Below are positions 17,327 through 25,594 of a stretch of 64,000 nt of DNA, piece after piece. A program made the position numbers and the translations under genes. Origin of the DNA: Marisediminitalea lipolytica (GTDB lineage: Bacteria > Pseudomonadota > Gammaproteobacteria > Enterobacterales > Alteromonadaceae); NCBI RefSeq assembly GCF_001758465.1, contig NZ_MJIC01000017.1, positions 34,758 through 98,757 of the forward strand. Reading direction: 5' to 3'. The notes beneath the pieces were generated by a model, which was given only the letters and a program-made list of their open reading frames with translations, did no database searches and had not been told where the DNA came from. Positions within the stretch are counted from its first letter, which is position 1; every line of letters starts with the position of its first letter.

Positions 17327-18709
17327 GTGACTAACGAATCTCGTGCAGTATTGCCTGTGTTTGAACGTTTGCAGCAGTCTTTTGTGCTGGGTAAAACCCG
17401 TACTTATGCGTGGCGTAAGGCACAGCTGGATGCCTTGCAACGCATGTTAAGCGAAAATGAGCAGGCCTTTGCTGAGGCTCTCAGGGCTGATTTGGGGAAA
17501 AGCGAAACCGAAGCCTTTACCACCGAAATCGGCTTTCTGATAAGCGACATCCGTCATACCAAAAAGCATCTGCGCCAGTGGATGAAAGCGCAAAAAGTGA
17601 GTACGCCAGTGCTGGCTCAGCCAGCGCGGAGCTACCTGCAACCTGAGCCATTAGGTACGGTGCTCATCATCGGGGCCTGGAACTATCCGGTGCAGTTAAC
17701 ACTGGCCCCTTATGTTGCCGCCCTGGCGGCAGGCAACTGTGCCATTCTCAAGCCTTCGGAGTTAGCTCCGACAAGCTCTGCCCTGATGGCGAGTCTGGTA
17801 CCAAAATATCTCGATGGTGATGCCGTGGCGGTAATCGAAGGTGATAAGGAAACTGCCAGCAAGCTGCTGTCCTTGCCTTTTGAACACATCTTTTACACCG
17901 GCGGCGAGGTGGTGGGTAAAATTGTGATGCAGGCCGCGGCGCAACACCTGACACCGGTTACCCTGGAATTAGGGGGCAAAAGCCCCTGCGTGGTAGAGGC
18001 CAATACGAATATACAAACCACAGCCAGGCGCATTGTGTGGGGAAAATGGACGAATGCCGGGCAAACCTGTATCGCCCCGGATTATGTACTAGTAGAACGC
18101 GGTTGCGCCAATGCGCTGACAGAGGCTTTAACCCAAGAGCTGCGTCGTCAGTTTGGTAACCAGCCGTTAAAAAGTAAGGACTACGGGCGCATTGTCAACG
18201 CCCGTCATCTCGGTCGTTTAAAGCAGTATATTGATGGCCAGGAGATAATCATCGGCGGCCAGTGCGACGAAGCAGAGCTAAAGCTGGCACCCACTGTTAT
18301 CCTTAATCCGGATATTGATACGCCGGTTATGCAGGAGGAGATATTTGGTCCGGTCCTGCCTGTCATTGAGGTGAGCAGTGTGGCCGAAGCGATGGACTTT
18401 ATTAAGCGTCGGCCCAAGCCACTGGCGGCTTATTTGTTCAGTGAGCAGCAAGCCACACAGAACACTTTTGTCGAAGAAATTAGCGCCGGCAGTATTTGTA
18501 TCAATGACACCATGATGTTTATGGCAAACCCGCAACTGCCCTTTGGTGGTGTGGGTCACAGCGGCATGGGGCGATACCATGGCAAGTTTGGCTTTGACAC
18601 CTTCAGCCACCAAAAAAGCGTCATGAAACGCAGTTTCTGGTTTGATGTCGCCATTCGCTATGCGCCGGCCAGTGCCCGTAAACGCTATTTACTTAAAAAA
18701 TTACTCTAG
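17327..18709 (+). CDS. Aldehyde dehydrogenase, ALDH3/coniferyl aldehyde dehydrogenase type
   Basis: A 460-residue NAD(P)-dependent aldehyde dehydrogenase of the shorter ALDH3-like group, which oxidises aliphatic or aromatic aldehydes to acids. The general base Glu214 in TLELGGKSP and the nucleophile Cys248 in NAGQTCIAPDY are in place, as is the cofactor segment GAWNYPVQL. The C-terminus has PFGGVGHSGMGRYHGKFGF and a hydrophobic, basic tail typical of the group. It starts with GTG at 17327, supported by GGAG nine bases upstream. The VOC gene follows after 36 bases. The true substrate is not evident. Confidence 0.88.
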   Translation: MTNESRAVLPVFERLQQSFVLGKTRTYAWRKAQLDALQRMLSENEQAFAEALRADLGKSETEAFTTEIGFLISDIRHTKKHLRQWMKAQKVSTPVLAQPARSYLQPEPLGTVLIIGAWNYPVQLTLAPYVAALAAGNCAILKPSELAPTSSALMASLVPKYLDGDAVAVIEGDKETASKLLSLPFEHIFYTGGEVVGKIVMQAAAQHLTPVTLELGGKSPCVVEANTNIQTTARRIVWGKWTNAGQTCIAPDYVLVERGCANALTEALTQELRRQFGNQPLKSKDYGRIVNARHLGRLKQYIDGQEIIIGGQCDEAELKLAPTVILNPDIDTPVMQEEIFGPVLPVIEVSSVAEAMDFIKRRPKPLAAYLFSEQQATQNTFVEEISAGSICINDTMMFMANPQLPFGGVGHSGMGRYHGKFGFDTFSHQKSVMKRSFWFDVAIRYAPASARKRYLLKKLL

Positions 18710-18745
18710 CAGAGTTATTAACACGACGAAGGAGTTGTAACCGTC

Positions 18746-19165
18746 ATGCCTCAACCATTTCATTTAGCTATTCCGGTAGACGATCTGGATAAAGCCAGGG
18801 CCTTCTACGGTGAGTTACTGGGCTGCCGCCAGGGGCGCAGCGATACCCAGTGGATCGACTGGGATTTAGCTGGCCATCAGGTGGTGACGCATCTGGTTAA
18901 AGCTATGCCATCGGCCCCCGAATACAACGCAGTGGACGGTCACAGCGTACCGGTGCCACATTTTGGCGTGGTCCTGACGATGGAAGACTGGCAGGCGTTG
19001 GCTGATCGACTGGTAGCCGCTGGTACCGAGTTTGTGATTGAGCCCTATATTCGGTTTAAGGGGCAGGCAGGCGAACAGGCCACCATGTTTTTTATGGATC
19101 CGGCGGGTAATGCACTGGAATTTAAAGCCTTTGCTGATATCGGCCAGCTGTTCGCCACGGATTAA
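18746..19165 (+). CDS. VOC (glyoxalase/bleomycin resistance/dioxygenase) superfamily protein
   Basis: A 139-residue protein with two beta-alpha-beta-beta-beta units of the vicinal oxygen chelate fold. The first unit starts FHLAIPVDDLDKARAFYGELLGC; the second ends FFMDPAGNALEFKAF. His7 in the first unit and the Glu of ALEFKAF are the usual metal ligands, so it is probably a metalloenzyme. Its reaction cannot be predicted. It has a clear Shine-Dalgarno (GGAG upstream of ATG 18746) and probably shares a transcript with the aldehyde dehydrogenase. Confidence 0.82.
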   Translation: MPQPFHLAIPVDDLDKARAFYGELLGCRQGRSDTQWIDWDLAGHQVVTHLVKAMPSAPEYNAVDGHSVPVPHFGVVLTMEDWQALADRLVAAGTEFVIEPYIRFKGQAGEQATMFFMDPAGNALEFKAFADIGQLFATD

Positions 19166-19464
19166 GCCGCAACAGGTGATGCGCTGAGGCAAGTGACTAA
19201 AGCGCATCGATGGTAACGGCGTTACCGCTCTCAATGGTAATGCCAAAGACTTCTTCGGCCACGGTTTGGTCGCCCTCTTCAATGCGAATACTGCGCATAC
19301 CGGGTTCGCTAACGCCCACCACGCAGGGGCAACCTTCATCTATTCTGCTCAGTGCCGGTCGCTTATCTTTAAATGCTGGTGAGCTAACTATTTGTTAAGG
19401 TGTGATAAATATAATACTGTAATCATTACAGGGAATAATATTAAAAACGACAGGAACAACCATC
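19166..19464. other. Gap of 299 bases containing an orphan open frame on the minus strand
   Basis: The minus strand is open from 19394 to a TAG at 19199-19197. It encodes about 60 residues, including DEGCPCVVGVSEPGMRSIRIEE and ending SGNAVTIDAL. No ATG, GTG or TTG start occurs early in the frame; the first are GTG codons at 19322 and 19319, which would give about 41 residues. It could be a short gene with a rare start or the tail of a decayed gene. I do not recognise it. Beyond this, the region holds only the upstream sequence of the next small membrane protein. Confidence 0.3.
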
Positions 19465-19764
19465 ATGATAGAAGAAATGGTCTCTGAAACCGGCAAGGGT
19501 GTGTTTAGGGGGATTGGTTATCTGTTGTCGGAATTACTGTTCTGGCGGTTATGCTATGTGATTGGCTGGCCGGTTTGTAAACTGGTAACCTTCGGTCGGT
19601 ACCCCCGGCGTTTACATCGAGAACGGGCGATTTTTCGCCAGCATAATGCTCATACCGGATTTACCTGCGCGGCGGTGGGACTGCTGATTGTGGTGGCCTT
19701 ATTGCTGGGCTTAAGCGGCAACCTCCCCCATGATTTACCTCACTTTGGTGGAGCCGGCGGCTAA
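19465..19764 (+). CDS. Small membrane protein of unknown function
   Basis: A 99-residue protein with one hydrophobic segment at about 20-42 (LLSELLFWRLCYVIGWPVCKLV), a basic loop rich in Arg and His (YPRRLHRERAIFRQHNAH), and a second membrane helix at about 67-87 (CAAVGLLIVVALLLGLSG). The basic loop should be cytoplasmic. Preceded by AGGA about ten bases before ATG 19465. I recognise no family. It is convergent with ggt, with 25 bases between the stops. Confidence 0.65.
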   Translation: MIEEMVSETGKGVFRGIGYLLSELLFWRLCYVIGWPVCKLVTFGRYPRRLHRERAIFRQHNAHTGFTCAAVGLLIVVALLLGLSGNLPHDLPHFGGAGG

Positions 19765-19789
19765 TCAGGCCACCGGTATTACGCCGTTT

Positions 19790-21475
19790 TCAGGGCGCGG
19801 ATTTAACCACGGCTTTACCCCGGCCATTCGCTTCTGAGGCGGCGGACAATTTGCCATTTTGCTGCAAAATCAGGTGCAGATCGCCAAATCTGTCGCGGTC
19901 GATTACATAACCCATTTTTTCCAGCGCTGTCAGGGGTTGCTCGCTAAAACCTTCATGCACCCGGATAGTATCCTTAGGCCACAGCTGGTGATGAAAGCGA
20001 GGGTTATTCACAGCTTCTTCGGCGCTTTTATCAAATAATAATGTATTTAAAATCGACAGGGTTACCGAAGAAATAATGGTGGTGCCGCCTGGTGAGCCGG
20101 TGACCAGTTTTACTTTGTCATCTTCCAGTACGATGGTGGGGGTCATGGATGACAACATACGTTTATACGGCGCAATGGCATTGGCCTCACCGCCAATGGC
20201 ACCAAAGAAGTTAGGTACTCCGGGCTTGGCGCTAAAATCATCCATTTCGTCATTGAGCAGAAAGCCTGCGCCTTCGGCGACTACACCAGCACCAAAGCTT
20301 AAGTTTATCGTGGTGGTATTGGATACCGCGTTACCCCACTTATCGACGATAGAAAAATGTGTGGTATCTTCGCTTTCGATTAACCCGGGTTTTACCTCAG
20401 GTGTTGGCGAAATTGCCGTAAGATTGACCTCGCTGGCGCGGCGCGCAATGTAATCCGGCGCGATCAAACGTGCCTGGGGTACATTATAAAAGTCAGGGTC
20501 ACCGAGGTATTCAGCACGATCGGCAAACACCCGTTTGCCGGCTTCGCTAACTAAATGCAGATAGGGCGCTGAATTATAGGCCGGCAGCACATTGGTTTTA
20601 ATTACCTCATCCACCATGCCCAGCCACTGAGCCACGGCTATGCCGCCCGAGCTCGGTGGGGGAGCGGTAACGATTTCATAGCCGCGCCAGTTAAAGTGAA
20701 TGGGGTCACGCCACTTAGCCTGGTATTTACTTAGGTCTTCATGGCTGATCAAGCCACCATTTGCCTGCATATAACTCACAATAAAATCGGCGGTTTCACC
20801 GGCGTAAAACCCTTGCGGACCGTGGTCGCGAATACGCTTGAGAGTGGCGGCCAGTTCAGGTTGAATAAACAAAGCTCCGGCGGTGGCCGCCGGACCAAAG
20901 TAGTTGGCAAAGTTGGTCTGGCGTCCGCGCTCTTTAATTCGCTTAAGGTAGCGGCTAACTCTGTCGGCTAATTTGGCGGGTACAACAAAGCCTTGTTCGG
21001 CATAGGTTACCGCGGGCTGAACCAGCCGTGACCAGGGCAGTTTGCCGTATTTTTGATGCGCTGCCCACATACCGGCAACTGTACCGGGAATGCCGGATGC
21101 TTTGGCCCCGTAGAGTGACTCGGTAGGATGAACTTCACCCTTGTCATCCAGATACATATCACGATTTGCCAGAGCAGGTGCCATCTCACGGTAATCGAGG
21201 AAATCTGTCTGCTGGTCAAAATACAGGGTCATAAACCCGCCGCCACCAATGTTGCCGGCCTCCGGGTAAGTAACCGCCAGCGTAAACTGCGCCGCAATAG
21301 CAGCGTCTACGGCATTGCCGCCTTCCTGCATAACATCCAGTGCCACCTGAGCGCCAAATTCGTCGGGCATGGCCACCGCATACTCGGCGGTGGATACCGC
21401 AGCATCGGAAGTAGATTCCGAGGCGCTACAGCCAGTCAGCGTGATTAAAAAACAGCTAATCAGAAACAATCGCAT
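19790..21475 (-). CDS. ggt: Gamma-glutamyltransferase (lipoprotein)
   Basis: A 561-residue Ntn-hydrolase precursor that cleaves itself before Thr371 of TTHFSIVDKWGNAV. The released Thr is the nucleophile that transfers or hydrolyses gamma-glutamyl groups of glutathione or peptides. The N-terminus carries a lipobox (LTGC, Cys16), so it is membrane-anchored in the periplasm, unlike soluble E. coli GGT. Substrate-site features NLSFGAG, LNDEMDDFS, SSMTPTIV and GSPGGTTI are present. It starts four bases after the NhaC gene and closes a three-gene operon with the amidase fusion. Muropeptides contain a gamma-D-Glu bond, so a role in peptide salvage is plausible but unproven. Confidence 0.92.
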   Translation of the reverse strand: MRLFLISCFLITLTGCSASESTSDAAVSTAEYAVAMPDEFGAQVALDVMQEGGNAVDAAIAAQFTLAVTYPEAGNIGGGGFMTLYFDQQTDFLDYREMAPALANRDMYLDDKGEVHPTESLYGAKASGIPGTVAGMWAAHQKYGKLPWSRLVQPAVTYAEQGFVVPAKLADRVSRYLKRIKERGRQTNFANYFGPAATAGALFIQPELAATLKRIRDHGPQGFYAGETADFIVSYMQANGGLISHEDLSKYQAKWRDPIHFNWRGYEIVTAPPPSSGGIAVAQWLGMVDEVIKTNVLPAYNSAPYLHLVSEAGKRVFADRAEYLGDPDFYNVPQARLIAPDYIARRASEVNLTAISPTPEVKPGLIESEDTTHFSIVDKWGNAVSNTTTINLSFGAGVVAEGAGFLLNDEMDDFSAKPGVPNFFGAIGGEANAIAPYKRMLSSMTPTIVLEDDKVKLVTGSPGGTTIISSVTLSILNTLLFDKSAEEAVNNPRFHHQLWPKDTIRVHEGFSEQPLTALEKMGYVIDRDRFGDLHLILQQNGKLSAASEANGRGKAVVKSAP

Positions 21476-21479
21476 AGCC

Positions 21480-22856
21480 TTATCCCACCATAATTAAACT
21501 AGTAATAACGTAAAGCACTAACGTAATACCACCGCCAACCAGGGCGTAGGGCATTTGCGTTCGCACGTGTTCTAACAGGTCACACCCTGAGGCAATCGAT
21601 GAAACCGCCGTGGTATCTGAAATAGGTGAGCAGTGATCGCCAAATACGCCACCACCAAGAATAGCCCCGATTACCAGTGACGGCGGCAGACCTAACTGCT
21701 GGATCAGCGGCACACCAATGGGGATCAAAATAGCAAAGGTGCCCCAGGAGGTGCCGGTAGTAAATGACATAATGGCGCCGGCCAGGAACAGCATGGGGAC
21801 AATTAAGAACAGAGGTAAGTACTCGCCAACTATACCCGCCACAAATACGCCGGTACCTAAAATCTTTAAGCTACTACCCAGAGTGAGTGACAGTAAAACA
21901 ATAGTAACCAGAGGCAGCAGTTCGCCCATGCCTTTAAAGCCAATATCCACCGCTTCGTGATGGGTAAACCGCTTGGAGAACACCAGCATTAAATAAGCTA
22001 CTGCCGTTGCCAGTATGGTGGCATAGAGTACCGATTTGCTGCCGCTGCCCTGGGAAAGCACACCGTTACCGGTCCACAACATGAAGCCGACCATGCTAAC
22101 TACCATGGTCAGAATAGGCACCACCATGTAGCTGGGTTTTGTGGCCTCGGCGGCACTGAGTTGTTGTTGGGTGCTGTCGAGCTGTTGCTCTGCTTTGGCC
22201 ATAGGACCATGCACTTTATCGGCAAACACGGTATAGGCGGCAATCAGCAAGGCAATAATGGCGTAAAAGTTAAAAAACACCGAACCCCACAAAATACTCG
22301 CCGAGGAAGCCGGTAGTTCATAGGTATCCAGCATGCCAAGGACAAAAGCGCCCCAGCCATTGAGCAGGATAAGAATGCAGATTGGCGCACTGGTACTGTC
22401 AATCAGATAGGCGAGACGCGCCCGGCTCATGCCAAACTTATCAAACAAACCACGGGCAAATATGCCGGCGGTCAGGACGCTCAGGTTAGACTCGATAAAC
22501 ACGACGATGCCGGTCAGCATGGTTAGCCCGCCAACCTGACGTCGGCTTTTCGCCACACCGCGCCGGGTCAGCCAGTCAACGGTGGCGGTAACGCCGCCGG
22601 AGTCGCGGATATACGCTAACAGCGCGCCAACCAGTACGCTGAATAACAGAATACGGGTATTTCCCGCACTGGTAGCGACGTCCACTACCCGTTCGATAGA
22701 AGTGATGGGAGACAGTAAAATGCTGTCGGCACCCGTGGTAAACAGGATCAGCGCCTCGGCACTGAGAACGGCCATTAACAGTGCCATGATGACTTCTTTC
22801 TTCCAGAAAACAATCACAATAGCAATGAACGGCGGAATGATGGAAACCCAATCCAT
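21480..22856 (-). CDS. NhaC-family Na+/H+ antiporter-like transporter
   Basis: A 458-residue inner membrane protein with about 11-12 hydrophobic segments. Family marks are MDWVSIIPPFIAIVIVFWKKEV at the start, FTTGTSWGTFAILIPIG, and GGGVFGDHCSPISDTTAVSS near residue 410, which contains conserved ion-site residues of NhaC-type antiporters. NhaC members exchange Na+/H+ or Na+-linked organic ions; some operon contexts suggest amino acid or peptide-derived substrates. Here it lies between the amidase/beta-lactamase fusion and ggt, which suggests uptake or exchange linked to released amino acids. That is inference from position only. Confidence 0.85.
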   Translation of the reverse strand: MDWVSIIPPFIAIVIVFWKKEVIMALLMAVLSAEALILFTTGADSILLSPITSIERVVDVATSAGNTRILLFSVLVGALLAYIRDSGGVTATVDWLTRRGVAKSRRQVGGLTMLTGIVVFIESNLSVLTAGIFARGLFDKFGMSRARLAYLIDSTSAPICILILLNGWGAFVLGMLDTYELPASSASILWGSVFFNFYAIIALLIAAYTVFADKVHGPMAKAEQQLDSTQQQLSAAEATKPSYMVVPILTMVVSMVGFMLWTGNGVLSQGSGSKSVLYATILATAVAYLMLVFSKRFTHHEAVDIGFKGMGELLPLVTIVLLSLTLGSSLKILGTGVFVAGIVGEYLPLFLIVPMLFLAGAIMSFTTGTSWGTFAILIPIGVPLIQQLGLPPSLVIGAILGGGVFGDHCSPISDTTAVSSIASGCDLLEHVRTQMPYALVGGGITLVLYVITSLIMVG

Positions 22857-22876
22857 ACTGGAAAACCCTTGTTGTT

Positions 22877-25339
22877 TTAGTTTTTGGTCTGGTTTGTTAA
22901 AACCGCTTCGTAGACGAGAGAAACGATACTGCCGTAACGGCCGGTTTCAAATTGTTTACCGGTAAATTGCAGTTCGTCTTCAACCTCTTCCACAATGGGC
23001 GAATGCCGCGCGTTGGTCAAGAGAATGACGGCTAAATCCAGTGCTGGGTCGATGACTGTCGCTGTGCCTGTCCAACCGGTATGGCCAAAAGCCTGATCGC
23101 TGGCGTAAGGGCCAAAGTGCCAGCGATTAACGCCGTTAGCTGCACGCCGCCAACCCAGTCCGTAACTCCAGAAACGATTATCCGGTTTGACAAAAGCATT
23201 CATGACATCGCTGCTAAACAAGTGGGTTTCACCATAGCCGCCGCCGTTTAACAGCATTTGCGCGAGGACCGCGAGGTCATTGGCGGTGGAGAACAGGCCG
23301 GCGTGCCCCGCCACTCCTTCCATGGCATAAAACGCTTTTTCGTCGTGGACCTCTCCTTGCAGAGTGTACTCACGGATGTGTGGAAAGTGGATGCGGCCGC
23401 CCCGGGTATTACCGCGCAATTCAGTGGCGGCAAACTCATCCTTGTGATGGCCCTTTAACAGCGGGTTGAACAGGGTTTTACTCAGACCCAGCGGTTGATA
23501 CAGCCATTCTTCGCAATAGCGGTCAAGGGGCATTCCGGTAATGCGCTCAACGATTAAACCAAGCAGCATAAAGTTAGTATCGCTGTAGGTGGCGTTGAGA
23601 CCATTACCTGAGTCAAAGGGAGCCTGGGTGATCAGCAGTTCGCTGGTATGTTGTTTTGACTGGGAGTAAAAGCGTTCGCCGAGTGGGTTTTCAGGATCGT
23701 AAAAATTGATACTCGGGGCGTAACCGGATTTATGTGACAGCAAATCACTGACTCGTCTCGCTTCACGCCCCGCACCGCGGTATTCCGGCAAATAATGCTG
23801 GATAGGTTGGGTGACATCGAGTTTACCGCTATCAACCAGATGCATCAGAGCCAGTGTAGTCGCGAACATCTTGGTATTTGAGGCCAGGTCAAACAGAGTA
23901 TCTGTCCGCATTGGCTGTGGGTGGGAAAGCGGCTGCTCGTTCTCGTCAAAGCGTTTCTGATAGCCATAAGCGGTTCTTTTAATGACCTTGCCGTTTTTTA
24001 CCACCACTAATACCGCGCCCGGAAATCCTTGTTCGATATCCTGATTGATCAGCGCGTCGACCGCTGAAAACTGGCTTTTATATGCCTGAGTATTGTCCCG
24101 TAAAACTGGGTAGGGCACCTGAATATGCAACTGCGCACTGGGCGGTGAAACATCGGCGATCGCCAGCGTATTTATGCCGGTGCGGGTGCGACGGGCCAGT
24201 GAATAACGATAGGTGCTATCGGCGTCAAAGGTTTCATCCAGGCTCAGCAGTTCGCCATTCACTGAAATTTTCGCCGAGGTCGGCTGGTCGGCTTCAATGA
24301 TAAGCTCACCGCGACCAGCATAGCTTTTAAACCCATAGCGATCGTTAACGAAAACCCGCTCAGAGGGCGCCAGTTCAGGTGCAATAACATCTATTTGCCC
24401 CTGTTGTTGTGGGTAGCTATCGGCTGTCTGATTCAGTTGCTCTTTAGCGTAACGGGCCAGCAAAGCCTGATTCTGTTCAGGAAAATATTTATCCAGCAGG
24501 GCAAACACGGCGGCGGCTGTACGACTATCCGCCTCGCCGGTGACATGCCAGGGCAAAAAGTGCATTTGAAAGGCAGAAATAGCATTGAGCGTACTGGTGT
24601 CGGCAATGCCGGTTTCAATCACACCATAACCGTAAGCATGTAACGCGCTTTGTAACAGGCCAATGCTAGCGGGGTGTTCGTTAAAGGTTTTCCAGTAACT
24701 GGCCAGGGTTTCATTGTCGTACCAGGCTCCTACACCGGCCTGATAAAGCTCAAACCAGGGAAAGCGAGGACCCGGATCGTTTTTCCGGTCAAAGGCAATA
24801 TCGGCATGGCCCACAACGGCGGTTGGCTCAATGTCCGGGTGGCGGGCTATAATGTCCTTTACCAGGGCAATGACCACTTCTATCTGCGCCGGATCATAGT
24901 CGGGGAAAATACACAGGCGGTTAGAGCCGTGTTCGGCCAGCGAAGGCGCCATCCCGCCATCCCGCTCGCACTCAGGAACGTTTACAATTTCAATTCCAAT
25001 AGAGTGATCGTTTAAACCATGGCGTCCCTGCCAGTAACTTTTGCCGGCATGCCAGGCGCGCTTATTTTCGTCGACTAAGCGGATAATGCGTGGCTTACCG
25101 CCCGGGTCACTGGGATCATTGGATTCGGGGATCAGATAATGGGCACTCAGGCCGCCTTCAACAACCAGCGCATCCACCGATTTGGCATAGTCGATAGCGG
25201 TAAAATGTAATACCAGTGACTTAACCCGGTCGCCATAGTTGGCTGATGGCATTTCTACAATTCGGCGACTACTGCAACTGGTTAGCAGTAATGCACACAG
25301 CAGCCAGATAGATGCGCAGCGAAAACGTCGGCCGGTCAC
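22877..25339 (-). CDS. Lipoprotein fusing an AmiD-type amidase to a beta-lactamase-fold serine hydrolase
   Basis: An 820-residue lipoprotein starting at GTG 25339 (lipobox LLTSC, Cys22). Residues about 40-195 are an Amidase_2 zinc domain (LVLHFTAIDY, WHAGKSYWQGR, VVGHADIAFDRKNDPGPRFPW), which cuts MurNAc-L-Ala bonds. Residues about 220-290 form a peptidoglycan-binding helix bundle like that of AmiD. Residues about 410-810 are a class C beta-lactamase-type domain with SxxK at Ser487 (ASNTK), YSDTN and GHTGWTG. Bacillus subtilis AmiE, a MurNAc-L-Ala amidase, has this second fold and sits with murQ, nagZ and namZ, as here. It heads the operon with NhaC and ggt, divergent from nagZ. Antibiotic resistance is not implied. 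Confidence 0.88.
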   Translation of the reverse strand: MTGRRFRCASIWLLCALLLTSCSSRRIVEMPSANYGDRVKSLVLHFTAIDYAKSVDALVVEGGLSAHYLIPESNDPSDPGGKPRIIRLVDENKRAWHAGKSYWQGRHGLNDHSIGIEIVNVPECERDGGMAPSLAEHGSNRLCIFPDYDPAQIEVVIALVKDIIARHPDIEPTAVVGHADIAFDRKNDPGPRFPWFELYQAGVGAWYDNETLASYWKTFNEHPASIGLLQSALHAYGYGVIETGIADTSTLNAISAFQMHFLPWHVTGEADSRTAAAVFALLDKYFPEQNQALLARYAKEQLNQTADSYPQQQGQIDVIAPELAPSERVFVNDRYGFKSYAGRGELIIEADQPTSAKISVNGELLSLDETFDADSTYRYSLARRTRTGINTLAIADVSPPSAQLHIQVPYPVLRDNTQAYKSQFSAVDALINQDIEQGFPGAVLVVVKNGKVIKRTAYGYQKRFDENEQPLSHPQPMRTDTLFDLASNTKMFATTLALMHLVDSGKLDVTQPIQHYLPEYRGAGREARRVSDLLSHKSGYAPSINFYDPENPLGERFYSQSKQHTSELLITQAPFDSGNGLNATYSDTNFMLLGLIVERITGMPLDRYCEEWLYQPLGLSKTLFNPLLKGHHKDEFAATELRGNTRGGRIHFPHIREYTLQGEVHDEKAFYAMEGVAGHAGLFSTANDLAVLAQMLLNGGGYGETHLFSSDVMNAFVKPDNRFWSYGLGWRRAANGVNRWHFGPYASDQAFGHTGWTGTATVIDPALDLAVILLTNARHSPIVEEVEDELQFTGKQFETGRYGSIVSLVYEAVLTNQTKN

Positions 25340-25433
25340 GGGGTAGTCCTCTGTAGTGATAGCTAAAAGCAGATTTGGCAGCCCGACTGGGATGCAATTG
25401 AATCGAAATTAGCATACTTGGCGGTGTTCTGCA

Positions 25434-25446
25434 TAATAAAATATTC
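25434..25446. promoter_or_regulatory. Possible MurR-type operator, amidase-proximal (one mismatch)
   Basis: TAATAAAATATTC differs from GAAT-N5-ATTC at one position. It lies 95 bases upstream of the amidase-fusion start in the amidase/nagZ divergent region. It is weak alone and gains weight only from the other copies at 25521, 30848 and 35634. Confidence 0.3.
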
Positions 25447-25520
25447 CTGGCATGGCGCCCATTACCTATAAACTTTCATGTCCAACACCAATACTTTTGT
25501 ATTTTTGCTGAGTGCGGGTG

Positions 25521-25533
25521 GAATAATTTATTT
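25521..25533. promoter_or_regulatory. Possible MurR-type operator, nagZ-proximal (one mismatch)
   Basis: GAATAATTTATTT matches GAAT-N5-ATTC except for the last base. It lies about 62 bases upstream of the nagZ start, a plausible promoter position. Confidence 0.35.
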
Positions 25534-25594
25534 TTTTAAAAAGCTGAGGTAAGCTTTGTGCTGCGGGCAAACCAAAGTAGGTGATTAATAAGTG

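Noticed and set aside
18866..19339. 157-codon minus-strand open frame over the VOC gene
   Set aside because: Mostly antisense to a sound VOC-fold protein. Only the separate orphan frame at 19197-19394 was kept, at low confidence.
22877..25339. Class C beta-lactamase domain as an antibiotic-resistance gene
   Set aside because: It is fused to an AmiD-type amidase and lies with nagZ, namZ and murQ. The fold also serves amidases and esterases, and no AmpC-specific context such as ampR is present.
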